Position numbers and translations under genes: made by a program. Source: Brassica napus (Eukaryota; Streptophyta; Magnoliopsida; Brassicales; Brassicaceae). From it: DNA of 64,000 bases. How positions within the stretch are numbered: position 1 is the stretch's first letter; every line of letters starts with the position of its first letter. The notes beneath the pieces are model-generated. The model had not been told where the DNA came from, searched no databases, and was given only the letters and a program-made list of their open reading frames with translations. Positions 21,708 to 31,543 of the stretch are shown here, in pieces. The stretch is from positions 102,001 to 166,000 of the forward strand of contig NW_026014868.1 in the NCBI RefSeq assembly GCF_020379485.1. The letters are read 5' to 3'.

Positions 21708-24700
21708 AGTCTCCCCCACTAACTTGGGATTCGTCCTCGAATCCATGTTAAGTGTTTCATCAGGAAGAAATTGTCGGTACCACTCCGGATACATTGTTTT
21801 CATCTTTGCTTCTGTTTCCCAAGTGATGAGGTCTTTACCATTGTAATCCCACACCACTTTGATCATGGGAACTGTCTTCTTTCTCATAGCTTTCTCTGAC
21901 CGATCCACAATCCGAACCGGCAAGGTTTCCAAAGTCAGGTCCTTACCAAGGTCAGCAGGAACCTCAGGCAAGACAATGTCTTGTTCAGACAAGCATTTCC
22001 GGAGTTGGGATACATGGAACACATTGTGGTATGCATCCATTGCCGATGGCAAGTCCAACTTGTATGCCACTGCACCCACTCTCTCTATGATCCTGAATGG
22101 ACCCAAGTACCTAGGGTCCAGTTTCTTTCGTCCAGAAATCCTGGTCCTACCCTTAAAGGTAATCATCTTGAGATACACCAGGTCATTGACCTCAAACTCA
22201 AGATGCTTCCTACGCTTGTCCGCATAGCTCTTTTGGCGGTCCTGCGCCTCTTTCATCTTCTCTTTGACCATCCTGATCTTCTCAGTGGTCTGTTCTACAA
22301 TCTCAGGTCCCAACATGCTACGCTCCCCCACTTGGGTCCAGCATAGGGGTGTCCTGCACGGCCTACCATACAAAGCCTCATATGGCGACATACCAATGCT
22401 TGTATGGAAGCTGTTATTATAAGCAAACTCCACTAAAGGTAAGTGTTTTTCCCAAGACTCTCCCCAGTCTAACACACATGCCCTTAGCATATCCTCTAAG
22501 GTTTGGATTGTCCTTTCAGACTGCCCATCCGTTTGAGGATGATAAGATGTGCTCATATTCACTCTGGTTCCCAAGGCCTTTTGGAAAGCCTGCCAGAAAT
22601 AAGATGTAAATCTTGGATCCCTGTCCGAGACAATGCTTGCTGGAACACCATGCAACCTCACTATCTCGTCTAGGTACACTTGCACTATCCTGTCGACCCC
22701 ATCCCCTTTCTTGATGGGTAGGAAATGAGCCGACTTGGTCAGCCGATCAACCACAACCCATACCGCATCTTTCTTATTCCTGGTCGTGGGAAATCCAGTC
22801 ACAAAGTCCATTGTGATGTGATCCCATTTCCATTCTGGTATGGGTAGGTTCTGAAGTAGACCACTGGGAACCTGATGTTCTGCCTTCACCAGTTGACAAG
22901 TGGGACACTTAGCCACCCACTCTGCAACATCAGATTTCATCCTCACCCAATGGTAGTACCTTTTCAGATCCCTATACATTTTGTTCAGTCCAGGATGAAC
23001 TGAAAACTTGGACTTATGAGCCTGTCTCATAATCTCTTCTTTGAGTTCCTTATCATTAGGAACACTGACCCTACCATTGACCAAGATGGTACCATTGTCA
23101 GTTGTCTGGTACTCAGTCTTGTCATTGGCGGCTACCTTCTTTAGATTTTCATCCAGGCCCTGAGCTTGCCTGATCCTGGTCAGGAGATCGGCCTGGTTCA
23201 CCGCCTCCAATCCCAGTGGCTCATCTGAACCAACCAAGGTATTGAGGTTCAAGGACCTGATCATCCCTTCCAGTTCATCCGCCTCCCTCTCAGATGACAC
23301 TTCAGCCCTTCTGCGGCTCAAGGCATCAGCCACTAGGTTAGCTTTCCCAGGATGATAAGCTATGTCCAGATCATAATCTGCAACAAATTCCATCCATCTC
23401 CTCTGCCTTAAGTTTAACTCAGGCTGAGTGAATATGTACTTCAAACTCTTATGGTCTGTGAGTATTTGCACCCTGGCACCATAAAGATATGATCTCCATA
23501 TCTTTAATGCAAATACTACTGCAGCCATCTCCAAATCATGGGTTGGATAGTTACCCTCATGCTTCCTTAACTGCCGGGAAGCATAGGCTATCACCTTCCC
23601 ATGTTGTGTCAAAACACAACCAAGACCAGTTATGGATGCATCCGTATACACCACATAAGGCTGATCAGCCTCAGGCAACACCAGGACAGGTGCATTAGTC
23701 AACATGTTCTTGAGTGCTGCAAAACTTTTCGCACACTCCTCAGACCATGTGAACCTCACGTCCTTGCCTGTCAGCTTAGTCATAGGTTGAGCTATGCTCG
23801 AGAACCCCTTGACATATTTCCGGTAATAACCAGCCAACCCTAAGAAGCTCCTCACTTCCGTAGCATTCTTTGGCTGTGGCCATTCCTGGATACATTTGAT
23901 CTTATCTTGATCCACTGAGACTCCTTTATCAGACACCACATGCCCAAGGAATCCAATGCTCTTCTGCCAGAAGCTACACTTGCTTAGCTTAGCAAAGAGC
24001 TTCTGTTCTCTCAGGCGGCCCAACACCGCCCTAAGGTGTCTTTCATGGTCCTCCTTTGTCTTGGAATACACGAGTATATCATCAATGAAGATGATCACAA
24101 ACTCGTCCAAGTATTCCCTGAAGATGCCGTTCATCATCTTCATGAATGCAGCAGGTGCATTGGTCAGTCCGAACGGCATGACCACAAACTCATAGTGACC
24201 ATACCTAGTTCGGAATGCTGTCTTCCTCACATCACCTGGTGCAATGGGGATCTGATGATACCCAGAGGCCAAGTCAATCTTGGAGAACCACTTGGCTCCA
24301 CGGAGTTGGTCCAACAACTCATCAATCCTGGGTAAAGGGTACTTGTTCTTCACAGTCACCCTGTTCAAACCCCTATAATCAATGCACAACCTAAAGCTAC
24401 CATCCTTTTTCTTAACGAATAGGACTGGTGCTCCCCAAGGTGATACACTAGGGCGTATGAACCCCTTCTCAAGCAACTCCTCAAGTTGCTTCTTCAGCTC
24501 TGCCATCTCAGCTGGTGCCATTCTATATGGACTTTTTGATAACGGGACCGTTCCAGGTTCCAATTCAATGATGAATGGGTCAGCCCTATCAGGGGGAATG
24601 CCCTGTAGTGCCCCAAACACATCCTGAAATTCTCGAACCAACGGTATACCCTCTGGGTCACAGGCCCCTACAACCTCATCAGTGTAAATGGTAGCCAAAA

Positions 24701-25151
24701 AGGCCTCACAACCATTTCCAAGCATCCGTTCTACTTGGACTGCTGAAACCACCAAACTACAAGAGGTTGGCTTGATTCCTTGGTACTTGATCGGGGGTCC
24801 AAACTCATTCTCAAGTTGCACCCTTCCCCGGTGACAATCTAGAGTTGCCCGATACTTTCCCAACCAGTCCATGCCCAAGATCACTTCATGATGCTTAAGG
24901 GGGACAACAATCAGATCTATAGGCATCGGCCTATCCAAGATCACCACAGGGATGTCCTTAACCAGACCGAGTGAGTTCATAACTTGCCCTCCGGCCGCAC
25001 TCACTCGTTCAGGACCATCCCATGTTCCATACTGGAACAAACCTTTTCCTATCATACTTGGACTCACAAAACTATGTGTAGCTCCAGTATCAAATAGTGT
25101 GTGTGTTTCCACACCACCAATACTTAAGGTCCCTACACAAGACCCATCAAA
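21684..25151 (-). CDS. Pol polyprotein of Tekay-like family A: protease, RT, RNase H, integrase, chromodomain
   Basis: The frame is open from just after a TAG at ~25152 to a stop at 21684; no ATG precedes protease, so it would be made as a Gag-Pol fusion. Residue numbers are from the GTG at 25112. Aspartic protease DTGATHSF is at 8-15. RT has YRMAP ~196, the RLCIDYR motif ~241, [12 protein letters not shown] ~312 and catalytic FIDDILVY 342-349. RNase H starts at YTDAS ~489, with DHKSLKYI ~553 and ADALSRR ~595. Integrase has its zinc-binding H/H/C/C at ~699-739 (CPTC), then D769, D830 (SDRD) and E866 (HPQTDGQSE). A C-terminal chromodomain is near 1050-1110 ([14 protein letters not shown]). All catalytic residues are present and I see no frameshift. 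The end of the frame overlaps the 3' LTR by 24 bases. Confidence 0.92.
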   Translation of the reverse strand, partial: FDGSCVGTLSIGGVETHTLFDTGATHSFVSPSMIGKGLFQYGTWDGPERVSAAGGQVMNSLGLVKDIPVVILDRPMPIDLIVVPLKHHEVILGMDWLGKYRATLDCHRGRVQLENEFGPPIKYQGIKPTSCSLVVSAVQVERMLGNGCEAFLATIYTDEVVGACDPEGIPLVREFQDVFGALQGIPPDRADPFIIELEPGTVPLSKSPYRMAPAEMAELKKQLEELLEKGFIRPSVSPWGAPVLFVKKKDGSFRLCIDYRGLNRVTVKNKYPLPRIDELLDQLRGAKWFSKIDLASGYHQIPIAPGDVRKTAFRTRYGHYEFVVMPFGLTNAPAAFMKMMNGIFREYLDEFVIIFIDDILVYSKTKEDHERHLRAVLGRLREQKLFAKLSKCSFWQKSIGFLGHVVSDKGVSVDQDKIKCIQEWPQPKNATEVRSFLGLAGYYRKYVKGFSSIAQPMTKLTGKDVRFTWSEECAKSFAALKNMLTNAPVLVLPEADQPYVVYTDASITGLGCVLTQHGKVIAYASRQLRKHEGNYPTHDLEMAAVVFALKIWRSYLYGARVQILTDHKSLKYIFTQPELNLRQRRWMEFVADYDLDIAYHPGKANLVADALSRRRAEVSSEREADELEGMIRSLNLNTLVGSDEPLGLEAVNQADLLTRIRQAQGLDENLKKVAANDKTEYQTTDNGTILVNGRVSVPNDKELKEEIMRQAHKSKFSVHPGLNKMYRDLKRYYHWVRMKSDVAEWVAKCPTCQLVKAEHQVPSGLLQNLPIPEWKWDHITMDFVTGFPTTRNKKDAVWVVVDRLTKSAHFLPIKKGDGVDRIVQVYLDEIVRLHGVPASIVSDRDPRFTSYFWQAFQKALGTRVNMSTSYHPQTDGQSERTIQTLEDMLRACVLDWGESWEKHLPLVEFAYNNSFHTSIGMSPYEALYGRPCRTPLCWTQVGERSMLGPEIVEQTTEKIRMVKEKMKEAQDRQKSYADKRRKHLEFEVNDLVYLKMITFKGRTRISGRKKLDPRYLGPFRIIERVGAVAYKLDLPSAMDAYHNVFHVSQLRKCLSEQDIVLPEVPADLGKDLTLETLPVRIVDRSEKAMRKKTVPMIKVVWDYNGKDLITWETEAKMKTMYPEWYRQFLPDETLNMDSRTNPKLVGETCHVPDPR
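21708..21720 (-). other. Polypurine tract of family A
   Basis: On the - strand it reads AGTGGGGGAGACT and abuts the 3' LTR start TGTCATGTCC. It is the standard plus-strand primer position. Confidence 0.85.
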
Positions 25152-25166
25152 GTATATCTATCCATC

Positions 25167-26759
25167 CTAGATTCCATACCATGCAATTCTACTGGAATTG
25201 TAAAAGTAGTTGTCTAGAGTGTTACCATTGATCGCTTGGAAAGGCCGAGCCCCATCCACATCCTTGGATAGCTCATACACACGAGGTGTGGAGGTCTGGC
25301 CTCGTCCCTGAACTGGCCTGCTAGCCTCCCCACGTCCCTTACTTTGGTTGCCTTGCAACTTAGGGCAGTCCCTGCGGTAGTGGCCCTTCTGGCCGCAGTG
25401 GTGACAGGTCCTGGACTCACCCAACGGACTTGGACAATCCTTGGCTGAGTGATCCATCTTACCACATCGAGTGCAGGCACCCATGGCCTTCCAGCACTCT
25501 CCACCGTGGTATCGTCCACACTTAGGGCACTCTGACCTACCACTTGAGGTTTTACCCTCCTCGGTCGAGTCCCTCTTCCTCTTCTTGTCACCACTCTGAC
25601 CCGAGGATACCACCACACTCTTCAGCTTCTGCTTACCCTCCTCGGTGAGGTTGGTCTCCAGCAAGGCCATCCTCTCAACCAACTCAGAAACCGTGGGGAA
25701 CTTACAAACAGAACAGTAGGTTCGAAGTTCCACCCTTAGGCCTCGGATGAACCTTCGGACTTGAACCTTCTCATCCTCCAGTTCTCTTCCCACATACCTT
25801 CTGAGTCGGTTGAACTCTTCTTCATACTCACGAACAGTCCTCCGTCCCTGAGTCAAGTCCAGGAACTTGGACTCCAAACGATCCCACGCCTCAGCAGGAA
25901 AGTACTTATGGTTGAACTCAACCTCAAAGTCAGCAAAATGCTCAATGGTGCCATTGGTACGCTTGTCCAAAGCTAACCACCAGTTATGTGCATCTCCCTC
26001 CAGGAAGTGTACTGCTATGTCCTTCTGGTAGTCCTCAGGACAACGCGTGGACTTGAAGTTCCGAACCAACCGGGTTCTCCACTCGTCCGCCTCCATAGGA
26101 TCAACACTTCCAGCAAAGTGTTTGGTTCCCAACTTGGAGATATGCTCCAGCACCTTCAGGTAGTCCATACCATGCACTGGCCTGACCGGTGGGTCTATCT
26201 CAATCACCTCGGCCACACGGCCAGCACCAACATCGGTCACTCCAGCAGCAACCCGAACCGGGGGATTAGCCTGTCCTACGGACGAGTTCACCAATGGTGT
26301 GAACGCCTGTGTCAAGGAGGCTATCTGAGCTCCCATGACCTGCATAGCTTCCACCAAGCCCCTTATGGTCGGCTCAATGACCTCCTCAGCACCAGTGACC
26401 CGAACATTGTTTGCATCAACATTCTGGCCACTCCCAGCACCAACGTTGGATGACCCAGTATCTTCTCCATGGACTTGCTCTTGTTGCTCGTCCACATTAG
26501 TTTCATTAACCTCAGTAGGAAGAGTTGGACCCACTGGGAGTCCGGTGGCATTATCCACCTGCTCCACCAGAGCCGGTAGCACTGTGGTTGGAATGGTTCC
26601 AGCTGGTAACACTCCGGTCTGTTCAGCACCATCCTGCCCCACTGCTCCAGACGCCCCAGTCGCCTCCTTTCCTTTCCGAGATTTATACCTTCTTGTTCCC
26701 TTAGGAGTTACAAACACAAACAAAAGGTTAGTCCACAACTGAACACACACCTCAATCAC
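25167..26759 (-). CDS. Gag of Tekay-like family A, no ATG of its own
   Basis: The open frame runs from a GTG at 26759 to TAG at 25167 (530 codons). The conserved capsid core lies around residues 205-380 (MDYLKVLEHISKLGTKHF, HFLEGDAHNWWL, LTQGRRTVREYEEEFNRLRR). Three zinc knuckles follow: CPKCGRYHGGEC, CTRCGKMDHSAKDC and CHHCGQKGHYRRDC. The first in-frame ATG is only at about residue 139, so a normal start is lacking. At 26701-26700 an AG acceptor (GTAACTCCTAAG) with a CTAAC branch site ~28 nt upstream precedes codon GGA at 26699, in frame with the ATG exon in the 5' LTR (27809-27732). I propose spliced initiation. Gag and pol are in the same frame, separated by TAG, two codons, then a second TAG. 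Confidence 0.88.
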   Translation of the reverse strand: MIEVCVQLWTNLLFVFVTPKGTRRYKSRKGKEATGASGAVGQDGAEQTGVLPAGTIPTTVLPALVEQVDNATGLPVGPTLPTEVNETNVDEQQEQVHGEDTGSSNVGAGSGQNVDANNVRVTGAEEVIEPTIRGLVEAMQVMGAQIASLTQAFTPLVNSSVGQANPPVRVAAGVTDVGAGRVAEVIEIDPPVRPVHGMDYLKVLEHISKLGTKHFAGSVDPMEADEWRTRLVRNFKSTRCPEDYQKDIAVHFLEGDAHNWWLALDKRTNGTIEHFADFEVEFNHKYFPAEAWDRLESKFLDLTQGRRTVREYEEEFNRLRRYVGRELEDEKVQVRRFIRGLRVELRTYCSVCKFPTVSELVERMALLETNLTEEGKQKLKSVVVSSGQSGDKKRKRDSTEEGKTSSGRSECPKCGRYHGGECWKAMGACTRCGKMDHSAKDCPSPLGESRTCHHCGQKGHYRRDCPKLQGNQSKGRGEASRPVQGRGQTSTPRVYELSKDVDGARPFQAINGNTLDNYFYNSSRIAWYGI

Positions 26760-26870
26760 TCCTAAGTTAATCAGTAGAAAAGATTACTTAGAACCCAACT
26801 ATCTCACCATGAGTCCAAACGGCCAAGTGTGTGGTGAACCAATAACCCAACAAATCCTAGAATCAAGAAT

Positions 26871-26882
26871 GCTCTGATACCA
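26871..26882 (-). other. Primer binding site (initiator tRNA-Met), family A
   Basis: On the - strand it reads TGGTATCAGAGC, three bases after the 5' LTR end TCTTACA. It is complementary to the 3' end of initiator tRNA-Met. It lies inside the predicted intron, so a spliced RNA would lack it. Confidence 0.9.
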
Positions 26883-26885
26883 ACT

Positions 26886-28587
26886 TGTAAGACCCGATCC
26901 TGGATTCCTCAATCCAACCAGACCGCGGCCTCACCAAACAATGCAACCAATTCCATCTTTCATATTCAAGTTCAAGTGTTAAATAATTCTAAGTCTTTTT
27001 CAGAGTTTTGAGGTTCCAACATTCACACTTAAACAATCAAGCATCAACTAATGAAAATAGATACTTCATAGATATTAACCAAGGTTCATACATCATTCAT
27101 CATCCTAAATAATAGAATACATACTAGAATCGCATAAGTTCACAAGTTGCACAATAGGCTACAATAATCACACAATTTTCAGAATCAACCCAATCACCAC
27201 ACATCTTCCCATGGCCGCGGTCCTCATGGTGCTTTTCCCTTACCACGGTCCATTTCTGGTCCTGGATCCAACACAAACAACCACACAATCACAAGGTTAG
27301 ATTACAAAACAAGAATCAAATCACATTGCATGGTCGGATCCAATCTAGTCAAGAACAATCATCAAAAATGTCAAATCTGACCCCTTTAAAAAGAGATCCA
27401 AATACCAAATAAAATTCATGATAATTCATGATAATTCAGAAGAAAAATATTCCCATAAACAGATTCAGAAGAATCGGCTCAGATCATAGTGATCTCGGCC
27501 ATGAACAGCCCACACAAGAACAAGGGACTTTCATGGAAATTGGATCAGGCCAAGGCCTTAGGATCAATGAATCCTTTCCTGTAACAACATAAACCATTCC
27601 AAAGCACAACATATAAGAAGAAACAGAGTAGAAGAAGTCAGAGTAAGGAGTAGCCAATCGATCCAAACCGGCCAGGCTCACACGGCCATCATCCGCGGCC
27701 TTGTCCGGTTACTCTTGGCCACACCTCTCACCTTAGGAGTTCGGTCTCCAGGGGCGACTTCCTTCTCTTTCTCCTTTGCCTTCTCCTTGTCTTTCTGTCT
27801 CAAATCCATCCTCTTGATCACACGCCCAAACACACCAGGAACACTCAAGAACAATCTCTTGGATCAAATCGGCCGATCCAAAGTTTCTGTCTCTCTTTCT
27901 CTCTTGAATTTTCTCTGTGTTTCTCTCTGTGTGGAATGAGTAAAAACCGACCAGAATGATCAGAAATGAGAGAGAGAAGACGATTTAAACTGTCCCCAAC
28001 CGCCTGGGCGAACAGTTACCAAAATCCCTTCCTTTCTTCCCAAAACCGTCCCATAACCGTCCCATAACCGCCCTTGGCGGTTTCTCCCCTTTTCTTCCTT
28101 TGGCAAATCGATCACTGAGCCTCAGCTCACACTCTGGGAGCTTGCCCGCTCCCTATCCCAAGCCTAAGACCCATTTGGTCGAACCGTCCTGCACCCGGAC
28201 CATCGGCTCGCCCAGTAACCGTCCCGGGCTCGCCCACACTGATCCGAACCAGAACGCACCGTTCACTGGATAGAGCTGACCCCCAGCTGTTCCCAGCTGA
28301 TTGAGCTAGCCCACCAGCTCCTGTGAGATGAACAGATCATGGTGAACTGATTACCAGCTGAACCGAGCTGATTGAACTCAAACCAACACTCGTCCAGCTG
28401 CCTAAACACTCACCCAGCCCCTTTACCCTTATTTCCATCGTATCCTGGTTAAGTCTCAGCTGACTGATGCCCTTAACCTTCATTCAGGGCCATGATACGC
28501 TTGTCTCAAGGTCTAATGACCTGACTGGTGCGTCTCCCCGCACCATGGCCCGTCTGGCCGATCCTATCTAGGATCGGGGACATGACA
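26886..28587 (-). repeat. 5' LTR of Tekay-like family A (1702 bp)
   Basis: It starts (- strand) TGTCATGTCCCC at 28587 next to the TSD and ends TCTTACA at 26886 next to the PBS. It contains an ATG exon (27809-27732) with a GT donor and an internal acceptor at 27262. Confidence 0.92.
27124..27809 (-). CDS. Candidate two-exon small ORF inside family A 5' LTR
   Basis: Exon 1 is 27809-27732: ATG plus 25 codons, lysine/glutamate-rich and containing QKDKEK, ending AAG before donor GTGAGAGG. The predicted intron is 27731-27262 (470 nt), with CTAAC about 40 nt before the AG (GTTGGATCCAG). Exon 2 is 27261-27124: 45 codons plus TAG, phase 0. The product would be 71 residues. Aligned without gaps to exon 2 of family B, it shares V7, E13, C21, W24 and D26 and conservative K/R and L/M positions, and exon 1 of both families contains DKEK in its first ten residues. 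I recognise no known family. The same exon 1 can instead be spliced in frame to gag at 26699. Confidence 0.4.
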
Positions 28588-28608
28588 TACCTTGCCCTCC
28601 ACTCTACA

Positions 28609-29880
28609 TCACGTATGGAAGATGTTCTCTCGTTGGACGGTCTCTGGAACAAAGAGAGCACTGAGAGCTCGTCTAACCACCAGCAGCTCACCAGTTTCAG
28701 CATAGTCCACTATCTCATCACCGGAGTCAGCCATCTCTACATCGGCCTCGTCTTGGGACTCATACTCGCCGTCCACCTGAAGGATCATGACACGCTTGTT
28801 CGGACAGTCCCTGGCGTAGTGCCCCTTCCCCTGACATTTGAAACAAGTAATATCACGAGTTCTTTGAGCTTGGGCTTGTCCCTTACCTGGTTCGGATGAG
28901 CCTGGTTTGGACTGGTCGGATTGGCTCTTCTTGAACCGGTTTTCCACTTCAATGGATTTGTTCTTCTCAACCCCTTTGGATCCGGATGGAGCCCATGGCG
29001 TCTTGTTCCTGGCACTAGAGGCGTTCTTACTTTTAATGTGCTGCTCGGCCTGGATGGCATAGTGGAGGAGATCGTTGAAGTTGATGTAGGTCTGCCTCTC
29101 CACCTTGCGAGCGATGCGGTCTTGAAGACCTTCCAAGAACTGAGCCATCATAACCTCTTCGGTCTCGCGCGTCCTGAGCTTATTCTTGAGAGCCTCAAAC
29201 TCCTCAAAGTACTCCTCTACGGTCCTAGTACCCTGAGACAACTTGCAAAAACGTTTAAGTAAGTCCCGCTGGTAGTATGAGGGAATATACCTTGCACGGA
29301 GCTTAGCTCGCATCTCCTCCCAAGTCTCAATCCTATAGACTCTGCCAACCTCGGCTACTTCTCTGTCCCACCAGGTTAGGGCATTGTCTGTCAGTTGGGC
29401 TGCGGCTAGGGCGATCTTCTTGGCCTCGGTATAGCGGTAGTACTCAAAGATGTACTCCATGCACCTCTCCCATTCAATGTAGGCGTCCGGGTTAACCTTT
29501 CCAGCAAAGGTTGGAGGAGTAAGTTTGAGATCCTTGCCTCCTTGCCAAGCTACTTCATCGTCTCGGAATCTCCTTTGGACCGGGCTCCCATCGCCTTGGA
29601 CCCGATACTCCCGTCGGTTCCCACGTCCGGCCCGTTCGTGCCGTGGCTCGTCCGGTTCGGTACGGTCAGTGTCCGAGTTGTCCTCACTGGATTGGGACTG
29701 TTGCTCTTCTGGAATGGGTTGGTTTCTCCTCCTTGGCTGTGGAGCGTTAGCTCGGTTCCTTCCTGTTATCTGAGCCAGCTGCTCAGTCACAGTAGCCAGT
29801 GTGGCTTGGAGTTCAGCATGGTTAGCCAACAGCTGAGCATTGATCTCGGCTTGTGTTGGTGCTCCATTTAGGTCTCCCAT
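28609..29880 (-). CDS. Gag of CRM element 1 (423 residues, ended by a nonsense codon)
   Basis: ATG is at 29880 (begins MGDLNGAP). The capsid core has CMEYIFEYYRYTEAKK, ALTWWDREV and SQGTRTVEEYFEEFEALK. A single zinc knuckle, CFKCQGKGHYARDC, lies near residue 345. An acidic linker then leads towards protease. The stop at 28611-28609 is TGA where the second CRM copy has AGA (..ENIFHT then stop), just before the protease that continues beyond the nested element. In the family Gag and Pol form one frame; here the link is cut twice, by this nonsense codon and by the Tekay-like insertion 22 bases further on. Confidence 0.88.
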   Translation of the reverse strand: MGDLNGAPTQAEINAQLLANHAELQATLATVTEQLAQITGRNRANAPQPRRRNQPIPEEQQSQSSEDNSDTDRTEPDEPRHERAGRGNRREYRVQGDGSPVQRRFRDDEVAWQGGKDLKLTPPTFAGKVNPDAYIEWERCMEYIFEYYRYTEAKKIALAAAQLTDNALTWWDREVAEVGRVYRIETWEEMRAKLRARYIPSYYQRDLLKRFCKLSQGTRTVEEYFEEFEALKNKLRTRETEEVMMAQFLEGLQDRIARKVERQTYINFNDLLHYAIQAEQHIKSKNASSARNKTPWAPSGSKGVEKNKSIEVENRFKKSQSDQSKPGSSEPGKGQAQAQRTRDITCFKCQGKGHYARDCPNKRVMILQVDGEYESQDEADVEMADSGDEIVDYAETGELLVVRRALSALFVPETVQRENIFHT

Positions 29881-30336
29881 GTCTCCTGCGACAAGAGAGG
29901 AAAGAAAGAAAGAGTGATTTTCAAAGAATCAAAGAAGAAGGAAAGGATATCTAAATAAGGTATGCAATGAATGTAAAACTTCTTTTTTTTTTTTTTAAAT
30001 TTGAGTTTCGAAAATTTAAAAATGGAATGGACAATCTTTCTTTTTTTTTTTTTGTAAATTGGAAAAACTTGTGGTGCAAGCCAAGAAAAATTAAATGCAA
30101 TTAAATGGAAATCCGAATCAAAAAAGGAAAGTAAAAATCGATGGATGCCAAAAACAAGTTACTGGAATGAAAGATGCAAAAAAATTGATCAAAAGATATG
30201 CAAGGAAAACCAGTTTGAACTCGCCAAGAACAGCAAGAACAAATGCAATTTTTTTTTTTTTTTGAAAATCAAGAGAATGAACCAAGCAACTAACAAAGTC
30301 AAAGGGATATGATACAACCGAAGGTGTACGAGCTTG
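29881..30336 (-). other. CRM element 1 leader between PBS and gag
   Basis: This is untranslated leader of ~450 bases. On the + strand it contains three T-runs (about 29984-29995, 30041-30052 and 30250-30262), so the RNA has A-runs. I see no ORF or RNA gene. The same leader with slightly different run lengths is at 54455-54909. Confidence 0.7.
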
Positions 30337-30350
30337 GAGCTCTGATACCA
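30337..30350 (-). other. Primer binding site (initiator tRNA-Met), CRM element 1
   Basis: On the - strand it reads TGGTATCAGAGCTC, three T residues after the LTR end TGTATCA. It is complementary to the 3' end of initiator tRNA-Met. Confidence 0.9.
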
Positions 30351-30353
30351 AAA

Positions 30354-31543
30354 TGATACAGGCCGGGATTCAGACTGCTCAATTGGACGGTCAGAGGTTC
30401 AAGAACCGGACTCGACAGGACGGAGGACGGACGGAGGACGGACGGACGGCTAGGGCGGGCTTGGTCGGATGCGGGGGATGGAGATGGCCGATCTTGTTCC
30501 TGAAACAAATGAGAAATATTTTTATGAGTTTTATGAATCAAAATGATGAACAGGAAGAATACTAAATGAAAAATGAAGAACAGAAAGTAAATATGATTTT
30601 TTATAGGCTTTTATATCAATGGATGATCTATAATTATATGATGCTGAAATGAAACAAAAACAAGAGAAGGATAGAGATGGAGGATAGATTCAAGTTGCTG
30701 GATGTGTATCTCTCTCAACAAGAACAATGGATGGAGGTGGATACCTATGGGATTTGGCTTGCTGGATGTGTATCACTCTCAAGGCAAATCGATGGATGGA
30801 TGGAGGTGAAGAATCGCCACAAGCTTGGTGGTTGAAGCTTGATAAGACTCGGCTGCTTTCTCTTGTTTCTCACAGAAAAAGACTTAGGGTTTTAGGTTTC
30901 CAAAGGCAAATTATTTCATAAAAGACTTGAGGCAAAAATTGCCAACCACATAGAGTTATATAGGGTTTATCCCTTATGGGACTCAAAGATAAAAAGGCCT
31001 TAAACAAGCTGGCCGAAAATAAGGCTGAAACAATAGCCCAAAGTCTTAACCAAATAAATTAAAATAAACCAGACATCTGGTTGTCGGTTTGAGAAGGCCT
31101 AGACCAAGGCTAATAGCATGCTTGCATGTTGCCTCATTAAAACCTTACCAAGAAAACCCAATGGGACAAAACTTGGTGAGGAAAGAGTACAACACATGCT
31201 ACTCCCCTTGGTGGTTGGCTAGATCTCAGAACCGGAAAGAGTTGGAGTGGATGAAGTGGGAATTGAATCTGGTCCAAGCTCGGATGTGGAAATGAGAAGT
31301 CCGGCTTGGTTAAGTCTGAACTGGATCGGGCCGGCCGTGTCCTGAACCTACGTTGGGCCGGCTTGATCTTGAATCTTCAACTGGACCATCTCCTCAATCA
31401 GCAGCTGGTCCTCGTCAGTCTGTCCATCTCGATCAAGGATTTGTTGGACAGCTTTGGTGAAACCTTCTCGCAAGGCCCTGGTTCCACTCCGGGTAGTCGG
31501 ACCGTGCCTAACTATGGGAACCTCTACTTGGATGGCCTCATCA
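30354..31543 (-). repeat. 5' LTR of CRM element 1 (1190 bp)
   Basis: On the - strand it runs from TGATGAGG (31543), against the TSD GACGG, to CTGTATCA (30354), against the PBS. It carries a copy of the pol C-terminal coding end (31543 to about 31218) because the LTR start lies inside the pol frame; that copy has no upstream coding context here. Confidence 0.9.

Larger units (their letters stand above)
20007..28587 (-). mobile_element. Tekay-like chromovirus, family A, complete (8.58 kb), nested in CRM
   Basis: The ends TGTAAGACCC and GGGGACATGACA are flanked by a perfect 5 bp duplication TACCT (20002-20006 and 28588-28592). LTRs of 1701 and 1702 bp differ at about ten sites by eye, so the insertion is recent. 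Order on the - strand: 5' LTR, PBS for initiator tRNA-Met, leader, gag, pol with C-terminal chromodomain, PPT, 3' LTR. The RT/integrase style plus chromodomain fit the Tekay (Del) clade. Gag and pol share one frame but are separated by two TAG codons. A predicted intron runs from the 5' LTR to the start of gag. Confidence 0.92.
15658..31543 (-). mobile_element. CRM-clade element 1, complete ends, interrupted by a Tekay-like element
   Basis: The outer ends are TGATACTGG at 15658 and CCTCATCA at 31543, flanked by a perfect 5 bp duplication GACGG (15653-15657 and 31544-31548). Removing it rejoins the satellite in register. On the - strand the order is 5' LTR 31543-30354, PBS, gag, protease, RT, RNase H, integrase, PPT, 3' LTR 16841-15658. 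A Tekay-like element (20007-28587) sits between gag and protease, so the CRM is the older insertion. Excluding it, the CRM is about 7.3 kb. Its gag-pol frame has three nonsense codons and one frameshift. Confidence 0.92.

Noticed and set aside
26871..26882. tRNA-like sequence TGGTATCAGAGC as part of a tRNA gene
   Set aside because: Only the 12-base primer binding site is present; there is no cloverleaf and it is placed exactly next to an LTR.
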